From NCBI GenBank assembly GCA_033722295.1, contig JAWVZH010000156.1, forward strand, positions 1 to 6,447: a stretch of 6,447 nt of DNA. The letters run 5' to 3'. The stretch's first letter is position 1; every line of letters begins with the position of its first letter. The notes under the pieces were generated by a model. That model was not told the DNA's origin and did not search any database. It saw only the letters and a list, made by a program, of their open reading frames with translations. This DNA comes from JAWVZH01 sp033722295 (GTDB lineage Bacteria; Bacteroidota; Bacteroidia; Chitinophagales; Saprospiraceae). The translations under genes were made by a program, and so were the position numbers. Shown here in pieces: positions 1 to 5,715 of the stretch.

Positions 1-204
1 CTCCAGAAATGAGGTGATGTGTGCGACCTTCATCGCTTCAAACCTCTCCAATCGGCCTTCCAGATCTGGAGGTGCAGGAGGTGCAGGAGGGGTTGGTGGC
101 GCCGGGGGATTGGGAGGTGTTGGGGGCACAGGTGGATCTTCCTGCCCTGCAGCGCTGAGTGTCAGCGTCATAAATATGCCTAGGAAAAACAAGATTTGTT
201 TCAT
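1..204 (-). CDS. Exported proline-rich protein, probably Spy/CpxP-like periplasmic protein (partial, N-terminal 68 residues)
   Basis: The frame opens with ATG at 204 and runs off the left edge without a stop, so only 68 residues are visible. Residues 1-20 form a signal peptide (MKQ, then a hydrophobic stretch, then SAAG before QED), so the protein is exported. Residues 24-47 are eight uninterrupted Pro-Pro-X triplets. From residue 49 the sequence EGRLERFEAMKVAHITSFLE begins. It resembles the opening of Bacteroidota periplasmic proteins related to Spy/CpxP, where a charged helix with an EAMKVAxIT-type stretch precedes a LTPEEA-type segment. That second segment lies outside the window, so the family call is inference from about 20 residues. 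The gene starts 20 bases after the membrane protein gene and is third in the sigma-factor operon, which fits a periplasmic effector or feedback protein of that regulon. No Shine-Dalgarno is visible; the leader is AT-rich. Confidence 0.7.
   Translation of the reverse strand, partial: MKQILFFLGIFMTLTLSAAGQEDPPVPPTPPNPPAPPTPPAPPAPPDLEGRLERFEAMKVAHITSFLE
64..135 (-). repeat. Eight Pro-Pro-X codon triplets
   Basis: Read on the minus strand, these 72 bases encode PPV PPT PPN PPA PPT PPA PPA PPD with no break in the three-residue period. Proline codons vary (CCA, CCT, CCC, CCG), so the protein-level period is better kept than the DNA-level one; only the PPA part shows a near-exact 9-base DNA repeat. 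Such a tract would form a stiff polyproline-II linker between the signal peptide and the folded domain. Confidence 0.9.
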
Positions 205-224
205 GATAATTTATTTTAAAATGT

Positions 225-623
225 TCAATGAATTTCTTTCGCGATATCCTCATCCAGGATGTTTTCAGTAAGGATCCAATGCTCCAGAGTATCTATAGGC
301 ACGTCGGATACATCCATCCAAAGGTCGTATAAGGAAATTTCTGGCTCCATCTGAATGTAGTAATACGCCAATTCCTCACTTGACATTTCCTGAATGATAT
401 CCGTGGGTTGGGTATTGGGGCCTCGCCATACAAGTAGTAGTAGAACCACAGCGGCAACCTGCCAGGTTATTGTCATTACTCTTTCAAAACGTTTTGATAA
501 AGACTTTCTACGCTTCCATCTGTCAATGACCGAGGCCTCCATCTCCCTGAAATAGCCTTCGGGAATATCCAGGGCCTCATCATCTCTTTTGTTTTCAAGC
601 CACTTTTCCCAATTGTCATTCAT
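225..623 (-). CDS. Small single-pass membrane protein, putative anti-sigma factor
   Basis: This is a 132-residue protein. Residues 1-50 are charged and probably cytoplasmic, with the stretch IPEGYFREME at about 20-29, a pattern seen in Bacteroidota proteins encoded next to ECF sigma factors. Residues about 53-66 (WQVAAVVLLLLVW) form one membrane span. Residues 67-132 are acidic and probably periplasmic. The start codon overlaps the sigma-factor stop as ATGA, and AAAAAAGGA lies 5 bases upstream, which supports this start and translational coupling. Position, topology and size fit an anti-sigma factor that holds the upstream sigma factor at the membrane. I see no zinc-binding HxxxCxxC motif, so it is not a classical ZAS-domain anti-sigma. 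The anti-sigma role is inferred from context; the sequence alone supports only a membrane-anchored hypothetical protein. Confidence 0.8.
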   Translation of the reverse strand: MNDNWEKWLENKRDDEALDIPEGYFREMEASVIDRWKRRKSLSKRFERVMTITWQVAAVVLLLLVWRGPNTQPTDIIQEMSSEELAYYYIQMEPEISLYDLWMDVSDVPIDTLEHWILTENILDEDIAKEIH

Positions 624-1174
624 TTCAGTCCTTTTTTATCAAGGTAGTTTTTGATCTTCTTCACTGCGTGATGATAGTTTGATTTTAATCCGCCCTCTGA
701 CAAACCCATGATGGCGGACATTTCCTTATAGCTCATATCCTCATAATATCGCACGATAAATACCGCACGTTGTTGAGGTGGGAGCCTGGCGATAGCATTA
801 CGGAAATGCTTTATCCATCGGTCGTAATCCATATCCTGCTGGCCTACTCTTACGTCCGGCGTCAATTCTGAATGACGATGTTTCTTCTCGCGGGCGGTAA
901 CTCTCAGAGCCTCATTGATGCCGATGCGACAGATCCATGTCGACAAACTCGACTTCCATTTGAAGGACCTGATATTTTCAAAGACCTTGATGTAGACGTC
1001 TTGCATAATATCATCGGTGAGCATATGATCACCTGTGATCCTGCGGATTATGCCGTAAAGTTGTTTTTGAGTCGTCCGGATAATGATTCGGAAAGCTTCC
1101 TCTTCAGAATTCCCAGTCGACAACATCCGTCTTATGATCACCTCATCTTCTGCCATCTGGTAGTTAGAGTTCAT
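620..1174 (-). CDS. ECF-type RNA polymerase sigma-70 family sigma factor
   Basis: This 184-residue protein directs RNA polymerase to a specific promoter set. Region 2 covers about residues 30-98, with the core-binding/-10 helix segment TDDIMQDVYIKVFENI (53-68) and FKWKSSLSTWICRIGINEA (71-89). Region 4 covers about 125-178, with LPPQQRAVFIVRYYEDMSYK followed by the helix-turn-helix IMGLSEGGLKSNYHHAVKKI (155-174). The ending GLKxxYHHAVKKI is typical of Bacteroidota ECF factors. There is no region 1.1 or 3, as expected for the ECF group, and the length is normal. ATG at 1174 is the first start. An internal ATG at 1156 (Met7) is a possible alternative that would lose only six poorly conserved residues. 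It is the first gene of the minus-strand operon and ends in an ATGA overlap with the putative anti-sigma gene. ECF operons of this kind often control their own promoter, but I could not identify it. Confidence 0.95.
   Translation of the reverse strand: MNSNYQMAEDEVIIRRMLSTGNSEEEAFRIIIRTTQKQLYGIIRRITGDHMLTDDIMQDVYIKVFENIRSFKWKSSLSTWICRIGINEALRVTAREKKHRHSELTPDVRVGQQDMDYDRWIKHFRNAIARLPPQQRAVFIVRYYEDMSYKEMSAIMGLSEGGLKSNYHHAVKKIKNYLDKKGLK
629..637 (-). promoter_or_regulatory. Shine-Dalgarno-like site for the putative anti-sigma gene
   Basis: AAAAAAGGA on the minus strand lies inside the last codons of the sigma gene, 5 bases before the ATG at 623. It is the clearest ribosome-binding-type sequence in the window; most other starts here have none. 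Together with the ATGA overlap it suggests coupled translation of the two proteins. Confidence 0.45.
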
Positions 1175-1224
1175 TTTAACCGAAAGGTTTAATCCGGAGT
1201 GATTAATTTTATCTAATAACAGGA

Positions 1225-1249
1225 AATTGACAGTGAATCTTATTCAATT
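1225..1249. promoter_or_regulatory. Nested inverted repeat in the divergent intergenic region
   Basis: Outer arms AATTGA (1225-1230) and TCAATT (1244-1249) flank inner arms TGAAT (1234-1238) and ATTCA (1242-1246) with a 3-base centre. The element lies between the divergent sigma-factor (start 1174) and acyltransferase (start 1262) genes, where an operator would be expected. The arms are short and AT-rich, so chance is a real alternative. I found no convincing Bacteroidota promoter for either gene in 1175-1261. Confidence 0.25.
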
Positions 1250-1261
1250 ACACCTGAAGAC

Positions 1262-1816
1262 ATGCAATTCATAAGTCGGTTGTTGTTAAGGTTATGGGGT
1301 TGGCGTATTGAGGGTGCGCAGCGAATAAGGCGATTGCCTAAAACATTGATCGCTGTAGTACCTCATACATCAAATTGGGATTTTCTGCTGGGTCTTCTAG
1401 TAAGAAGTGCGGCAGGATTGGATACATATTATCTGGGCAAAAAAAGCCTCTTCCGACCTCCGTTTGGTTTCCTTTTTCGATGGTTGGGTGGATATCCTGT
1501 GGACCGGAGCAAGCACAAGAACCAGGTCGACGCCATCGTGTCACTTTTCAATTCCAGGCAACGGTTCTCCGTTGCGATCGCTCCTGAAGGCACTCGTAAG
1601 AAGGTTGACCAACTCCGTTCCGGCTTTTACTTCATCGCCCTGAAAGCAGGTATACCTATTATACTCACCACTTTTGATGGCGAGAATCGTTTGGTCACAT
1701 TTTCTGAACCCTTTTATCCGACGGGAGAGTTTGAGGAAGACATGAGAACTATTGAGAAACATTTTAGCGGAATCAAGGGTATTGTCCCGGAGAATAGTTT
1801 TGTTTCCAAACAATGA
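1262..1816 (+). CDS. Lysophospholipid acyltransferase family protein (PlsC-like, LPLAT)
   Basis: This 184-residue protein belongs to the glycerolipid acyltransferase superfamily, which moves an acyl chain from acyl-ACP or acyl-CoA to a lysophospholipid or similar acceptor at the inner membrane. The four acyltransferase blocks are present in order. Block I is PHTSNWD with the catalytic His35 and Asp40 (HxxxxD). Block II is around GKKSLF...GGYPVDR (59-82). Block III is PEGTR (108-112), the glycerol-phosphate-binding motif. Block IV is KAGIPII (128-134). It is shorter than E. coli PlsC (about 245 residues) and lacks a clear N-terminal membrane span, though residues 3-14 (FISRLLLRLWGW) could be an amphipathic membrane-docking helix. 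Compact versions of this size are common in Bacteroidota. The exact acceptor cannot be read from the sequence: phosphatidate synthesis, phospholipid remodelling or another lipid are all possible. The gene is divergent from the sigma operon and seems to stand alone. Confidence 0.9.
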   Translation: MQFISRLLLRLWGWRIEGAQRIRRLPKTLIAVVPHTSNWDFLLGLLVRSAAGLDTYYLGKKSLFRPPFGFLFRWLGGYPVDRSKHKNQVDAIVSLFNSRQRFSVAIAPEGTRKKVDQLRSGFYFIALKAGIPIILTTFDGENRLVTFSEPFYPTGEFEEDMRTIEKHFSGIKGIVPENSFVSKQ

Positions 1817-1874
1817 TCTTATCTCATCGGTTACAGTTAAGTCGATTTTCTCTTGATACTTTTAAATACCACAC

Positions 1875-2726
1875 ATGAAAAGACAACTACTCTTTCTTTT
1901 TGCCACATTGACCTTTGGATACTTTCTTCTGACCAGCAGTAGCGGAGGCAGGGCTGCATCTGCCAATGAAGGCAACACGGGAGCACCGGGTGACAACAGC
2001 CGTACATGCGTGAACTGTCACAATGGAGGGCCGATCAGCGTAGATCTGGACCTGGAAGTCCTCGATCTCGATGATAATGTTGTTACTGAGTATGAACCCG
2101 GAGAAAATTATCGCATTCGGGTAACAATTAGAAATACTGGAAATACAAATCCGAGCGCCCATGGGTTTCAGATGGTAGCTTTGGATGCGCCATTGAATGT
2201 GGATGGAGAGGACATCAACAACTGGGTAGACACCATAGCCAATAATTATATGATCGCTTCTGCCAGGGGACGCTCATATGTAGAGCATGATGGTCCCTCA
2301 ACGAGTAATGAATTCCTGGTGGAGTGGCAGGCGCCTACCACTTCCTCAGGAACGATCTCTTTTTATGCTGCCGGTAATGGTGTCAACCGCAACGGCAGGA
2401 ATACCGGAGACGGGGCTGCCGTGGACAGATTGGAGATCATTGAAAAATCCCCGACGAGCAGCAAGGATGAGATATCACAAATCGATATAAAATTATGGCC
2501 TAACCCGGCGAGCGACATTCTGAACATAGAAATACCGGAAGCAGACAAGATCAGTGTGGAACTAATGGATCTTCGGGGAACGACGATTTTCCAGATCAAT
2601 GAGATCGTTGGCAAACAGGTTTCGATTCCAGTTCGGGAGCTTTCTTTAATTGAGGGTCTGTACATTGTACGTGCGAGAAACGCAGAGGGAGGAACAACTG
2701 TCAGGCGTGTCCTGATCAGCCAATAA
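1875..2726 (+). CDS. T9SS-secreted protein with CxxCH motif and beta-sandwich (choice-of-anchor V / Reeler-like) domain
   Basis: The protein has 283 residues. Residues 1 to about 28 form a signal peptide: MKRQ, a long hydrophobic core, then a small-residue region ending near RAASA. Residues 33-52 hold GNTGAPGDNSRTCVNCHNGG, whose Cys45-x-x-Cys48-His49 is a c-type heme attachment motif. Residues about 53-190 are beta-rich, with a GFQMVALDA stretch and a later FYAAGNGVNRNG stretch. The combination of a GAPG...TCxxCH opening and this domain matches my memory of the 'choice-of-anchor V' family related to Reeler domains. Residues about 200-283 are a type IX secretion type A sorting domain: WPNPASD at 208-214, then ELMDLRG and GLYIVRA, ending VRRVLISQ. 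The protein is therefore expected to cross the outer membrane by T9SS and be displayed or released. Its function is unknown; a surface heme protein or a protein using the cysteines as a disulfide are both possible. No Shine-Dalgarno precedes the ATG. Confidence 0.88.
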   Translation: MKRQLLFLFATLTFGYFLLTSSSGGRAASANEGNTGAPGDNSRTCVNCHNGGPISVDLDLEVLDLDDNVVTEYEPGENYRIRVTIRNTGNTNPSAHGFQMVALDAPLNVDGEDINNWVDTIANNYMIASARGRSYVEHDGPSTSNEFLVEWQAPTTSSGTISFYAAGNGVNRNGRNTGDGAAVDRLEIIEKSPTSSKDEISQIDIKLWPNPASDILNIEIPEADKISVELMDLRGTTIFQINEIVGKQVSIPVRELSLIEGLYIVRARNAEGGTTVRRVLISQ

Positions 2727-2778
2727 AATGTTTAAAACACCCATACATTTCTATATTGCGGTGTAATTAAGTCCTGGC

Positions 2779-4896
2779 ATGGTATCCAATAAATCTGAGA
2801 AGGAGATCTACGAAAGGTCAAAGGAGCTCCTGAACGCTCCGGTGGAAGAGTCTGTCGATTATGTAAGAGACCTGGGAGAGATACTGAGATACCATGAATG
2901 GAAGTACTATATAGACAACGACCCAATCATTTCGGATTACGAGTACGACCAGCTATTCAAAATGCTCGAATCTGTAGAAAAGGATCATCCGGAGTGGATA
3001 TTCCCGGATTCTCCGACACAGCGTGTCTCCTCAGACCTGACTTCAGAGTTCAAGAGCGTCAAGCATCTCGTCCCGATGCTTTCTCTGGACAATTCATACA
3101 ATGAAACGGACCTTAGAAAATTCGATGATCAGGTCAAGAAGCTTACGGGCAAACAGAAAGAAGACAAGATCAAGTACACTGTAGAAGCCAAGTTTGATGG
3201 TGGCAGTATTGCAGTGATCTATGAGGATAATATAATGGTACGTGCCGCAACACGGGGCAATGGGGAGGAGGGTGAGGACATAACTCCCAATGCCCGGCAT
3301 ATTCCCACCTTGCCATTGAGAGCAGATCTTAAAAGTAAAGGCATCTCCAGAGCTGAACTCAGAGGAGAGGCAGTGATCGATAAAACCCGGTTTGCCGAGA
3401 TCAATAAGCAAAGAGGGGATGAGGGCAAAACACTGTTCGCAAATCCCAGGAATACGGTAACAGGAGGATTGAGAACCAAGGACCCAATGGAAACAAGAGA
3501 GCGCGGCACGGAAGTATTTATTTTTCAGGTCGCTTTTGCTGAGGACGAAAATGGAAATTCGGTACTTGAAAAACTCGATGGACACCACAACAGTATGGAG
3601 ACCTTGATCGAGCTGGGATTCAATGTGGATAGCGATGTCAGAAAACTATGTGAAGGAATCGATGAGGTAGTAGAGCACTGTCGCTACTGGGAAGATAAGA
3701 GAGACTCCTATCCTTATGAGATCGATGGCATGGTAGTCAAGGTAGATGACTATGAGCTACAGAAGCAGTGTGGGAGTACGAGCCATCACCCCCGATGGGC
3801 CATGGCATTTAAATTCAAAGCCAAACAGGCCACCACAACATTGGAAAGGGTAGAATTCCAGGTGGGAAAGGTGGGATCGGTGACACCGGTTGCCAAGGTT
3901 ACTCCGGTAGCGCTGGCAGGAGTAACGGTCAGTTCGATCAGCCTTCATAATGAAGATTTTATCACCAGCAGAGATCTCAGGATCGGCGACAAGATCGTTA
4001 TTGAAAGGGCGGGCGATGTTATTCCATATGTGGTCAAGAGTTTGCAAGATGTCCGGTCTGGCGATGAAGAGAAAATCGATTTTCCCAAAACCTGCCCTTC
4101 CTGTGGTACAGAACTGGAAAGGCCTGAGGGCGAAGCGGCCTGGCGATGTCCGAACACACCGGACTGTCCCGCCCAGTTCCTACAGAGGATGATCCACCAT
4201 GTGTCTAAGGACGCTATGGATATCGACGGTTTCGGCCGTTCATATATCGAGCGGTTTCATGAGCTGGGGTGGCTCGATTCCCTGGCTGATATATATCGAT
4301 TGGACTATGACAAGATCGCAGGACTGGAAGGCTTTGGCAGGAAATCTGCTGAGAACCTGAAAAAGTCCATTGAAGCTGCCAAATCAAACCCTATTTACAG
4401 GCTTCTGAATGGCTTGAGCATCCATCATTTGGGTAAAAAAGTTTCGAAAGTCCTCGCCGCTCGTGTAGATCATGTGCTTGACCTGGTGGATTGGACCCTG
4501 GAGGATTATACGTCTATCGATGAGATAGGTCCAGTGTTGGCAAAGAATGTCAGGGATTACTTCAATCAGCAAAAGCATATAGACCTGTTAAAAGAAATGG
4601 AATCCTTAGGTGTTAATCTCAGTCAAACAGAGGCGGACCGCCCGGTTGAGGTGGCTGAGGATGCACCGCTCTCAGGAAAGAAGATCTTGTTTACTGGTAG
4701 TTTGCAATCCATGACCAGAAAAGAGGCGCAAACACTGGCTGAAGAGAACGGCGCCCAGAATATCAGCGCGGTAAGTTCCAATCTGGATATACTCGTGGTT
4801 GGAGAGAATGCGGGATCAAAATTGAAGAAAGCACGCGATATCGGTAGTGTGGAGATTCTTACTGAAGAGGAGTTCCTTGAACGTATTGGCTCATGA
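2779..4896 (+). CDS. ligA: NAD+-dependent DNA ligase LigA
   Basis: This 705-residue protein seals nicks in duplex DNA during replication and repair, using NAD+ as adenylate donor. All domains are present. Domain Ia (about 20-90) carries YYIDNDPIISDYEYD (43-57) for NMN binding. The adenylation domain has the nucleophile Lys138 in KFDG (138-141), preceded by HLVPMLSLDN (96-105) and followed by the RAATRGNG motif. The OB fold follows at roughly 345-430. A four-cysteine zinc finger uses C439, C442, C457 and C463, with the same spacing as E. coli LigA (408/411/426/432). Helix-hairpin-helix repeats span about 475-600 and a BRCT domain about 629-705 (GKKILFTGSL, then GENAGSKLKKA). It is somewhat longer than E. 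coli LigA (671), with an N-terminal extension and small loops. KFDGGS departs from the common KxDGxA pattern, but I believe this is a lineage variant. The start is firm: an in-frame stop lies five codons upstream and the next Met is at residue 62. The 3' end overlaps the following gene as ATGA. Confidence 0.98.
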   Translation: MVSNKSEKEIYERSKELLNAPVEESVDYVRDLGEILRYHEWKYYIDNDPIISDYEYDQLFKMLESVEKDHPEWIFPDSPTQRVSSDLTSEFKSVKHLVPMLSLDNSYNETDLRKFDDQVKKLTGKQKEDKIKYTVEAKFDGGSIAVIYEDNIMVRAATRGNGEEGEDITPNARHIPTLPLRADLKSKGISRAELRGEAVIDKTRFAEINKQRGDEGKTLFANPRNTVTGGLRTKDPMETRERGTEVFIFQVAFAEDENGNSVLEKLDGHHNSMETLIELGFNVDSDVRKLCEGIDEVVEHCRYWEDKRDSYPYEIDGMVVKVDDYELQKQCGSTSHHPRWAMAFKFKAKQATTTLERVEFQVGKVGSVTPVAKVTPVALAGVTVSSISLHNEDFITSRDLRIGDKIVIERAGDVIPYVVKSLQDVRSGDEEKIDFPKTCPSCGTELERPEGEAAWRCPNTPDCPAQFLQRMIHHVSKDAMDIDGFGRSYIERFHELGWLDSLADIYRLDYDKIAGLEGFGRKSAENLKKSIEAAKSNPIYRLLNGLSIHHLGKKVSKVLAARVDHVLDLVDWTLEDYTSIDEIGPVLAKNVRDYFNQQKHIDLLKEMESLGVNLSQTEADRPVEVAEDAPLSGKKILFTGSLQSMTRKEAQTLAEENGAQNISAVSSNLDILVVGENAGSKLKKARDIGSVEILTEEEFLERIGS

Positions 4897-5576
4897 GAAC
4901 TGCTTGGTTCTACATATTTCTACTGTATGTTCTTACATCATGCGGCAACGATGGTCAGCCGGGAGGATCTCTTGATCACTGGAATATCCGTAATGAATAT
5001 GACAGTCTTGGTCGCGAGGCTCTTGAGCGGGATACAGGACAATGGACGGAGATATTGGAGGAGGAAGGCAGCATAGTGATTGACATGCCTTACGCTTCAA
5101 TGGATAATTTTACCGGAAAGCAACTCTATCCGTGCGCGCGCTGTTTTTTGAGGACCGATGCTGCGGAGGCTTTCTATAAAGGCGTGCATGCCCTCAATGA
5201 AAAGGGATTTGTAGTCAAGGTTCTGGATTGCTACAGACCCCGGAGGGTCCAGAATTTACTTCATGAAGCCTTACCCGATGCGTATTATTTTGCAGGTCCA
5301 ATGAAAACAGAATTTCATAACAACGGCCTTTCTGTCGATCTTACATTGATGGACGCCCGCGGACGACGGCTGGACATGGGATCGGACTACAACCACTTCG
5401 GTCCTGCCTCCTTCCATGAATACCAGGAGGTTTCTGATGAGGCAAAACAGAGAAGGGCACTTATAATGAGCACTTTACGTCCTCTCGGCTTCCAGGCCAT
5501 GAAGTCTAGATGGTGGCAATACAATTTTAGATGGACCAACGCACCTTCCGAAGATATTATCTGGTATTGCCAGTGA
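4893..5576 (+). CDS. Lipoprotein of the VanX-type D-Ala-D-Ala dipeptidase family (M15D), probably catalytically altered
   Basis: The protein has 227 residues. The N-terminus is a lipoprotein signal with lipobox LTSC, the acylated cysteine being Cys17. The rest aligns along the M15D fold: NFTGKQLY (72-79), LRTDAAEAF (86-94), DCYRPRRVQ (112-120, with the substrate arginine R115), FHNNGLSVDLTL (141-152), MGSDYNHF (162-169), QRRALI (186-191), LGF (198-200) and RWWQY (206-210). Active VanX hydrolyses D-Ala-D-Ala with zinc held by H116, D123 and H184 and E181 as base. Here H142 and D149 keep two ligands, but E181 becomes R206, H184 becomes Q209, S114 becomes E140 and D142 becomes N167. One zinc ligand and the catalytic base are thus lost, with the fold and C-terminal length intact, so a pseudoenzyme or a different activity is likely. 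Cys81 and Cys84 form an added CxxC. The start overlaps the ligA stop as ATGA, so translation is probably coupled. Confidence 0.85.
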   Translation: MRTAWFYIFLLYVLTSCGNDGQPGGSLDHWNIRNEYDSLGREALERDTGQWTEILEEEGSIVIDMPYASMDNFTGKQLYPCARCFLRTDAAEAFYKGVHALNEKGFVVKVLDCYRPRRVQNLLHEALPDAYYFAGPMKTEFHNNGLSVDLTLMDARGRRLDMGSDYNHFGPASFHEYQEVSDEAKQRRALIMSTLRPLGFQAMKSRWWQYNFRWTNAPSEDIIWYCQ

Positions 5577-5665
5577 GATTAGGGGCTGTCGGTCATGTAT
5601 GGGCCGCTGTTCTGGTCTGAATGTTCAATATACATTGATGTATCGGGAAAACATCGAACCAGCCC

Positions 5666-5697
5666 ACACCGTTACTAAGGTGTTATTTTCTATTTTT
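5666..5697 (+). terminator. Weak candidate terminator after the VanX-like gene
   Basis: A 5-bp stem (ACACC 5666-5670, GGTGT 5679-5683) with an 8-base loop is followed by a T-rich run. The stem is short, and the T-run also contains the -7 box of the next gene's candidate promoter, so the T-richness may serve the promoter instead. Confidence 0.22.
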
Positions 5698-5698
5698 G
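5691..5698 (+). promoter_or_regulatory. Candidate Bacteroidota -7 promoter element for the MoxR-type gene
   Basis: TATTTTTG matches the Bacteroidota -7 consensus TAnnTTTG at all fixed positions and lies 17 bases before the ATG at 5716, which leaves a short leader. No good TTTG-type -33 element is seen at the expected spacing, so the call rests on one box. The rest of the gap 5577-5690 holds only short imperfect inverted repeats. Confidence 0.42.
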
Positions 5699-5715
5699 TC
5701 GACTACAAAATAAAT

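Noticed and set aside
14..271. Plus-strand open frame encoding a glycine-rich protein (GGAGGAGG-type)
   Set aside because: It is the exact antisense of the Pro-Pro-X tract. The minus-strand frame has a signal peptide, a family-like domain start and operon context; this frame has none.
1173..1191. Small hairpin (ACC/GGT-centred, GAAA loop on the plus strand) just before the sigma-factor start
   Set aside because: It has only four contiguous base pairs before a mismatch, which is too weak to call a regulatory RNA structure.
872..1192. Plus-strand open frame of 106 codons opposite the sigma factor
   Set aside because: It lies wholly antisense to well-conserved sigma region 2 coding sequence and resembles no known protein.
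1227..1232. TTGACA as a classical -35 box
   Set aside because: No TATAAT-like box follows at 16-18 bases, and Bacteroidota promoters do not follow the E. coli consensus.
1857..1864. TACTTTTA as a -7 promoter box for the T9SS-secreted protein
   Set aside because: It misses the final G and lies only about 10 bases from the ATG, which would leave almost no leader; no -33 element is present.
2744..2751. TACATTTC as a -7 promoter box for ligA
   Set aside because: The spacing to the ATG is acceptable, but the last fixed base is wrong and no TTTG-type -33 element is upstream. It is too weak to list.
3193..3210. KFDGGS in LigA as a defective ligase active site
   Set aside because: The lysine, aspartate and glycine of KxDG are intact and all other ligase motifs and the zinc finger are normal; Gly-Ser after KFDG is most likely a lineage variant.
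3094..3588. Long minus-strand open frame (164 codons) inside ligA
   Set aside because: It overlaps the adenylation domain of a clear ligA; its translation is cysteine- and serine-rich without recognisable domains.
5507..5524. Sequencing frameshift as the cause of RWWQ in the VanX-like protein
   Set aside because: Flanking residues (LGF before, YNF after) stay in register with the family and the frame continues to a normal-length end, so these are substitutions.
5630..5643. ATACAT-TG-ATGTAT inverted repeat after the VanX-like gene
   Set aside because: It is AT-rich, the loop is too small for the full stem, and no T-run follows directly. Chance is the simplest explanation.
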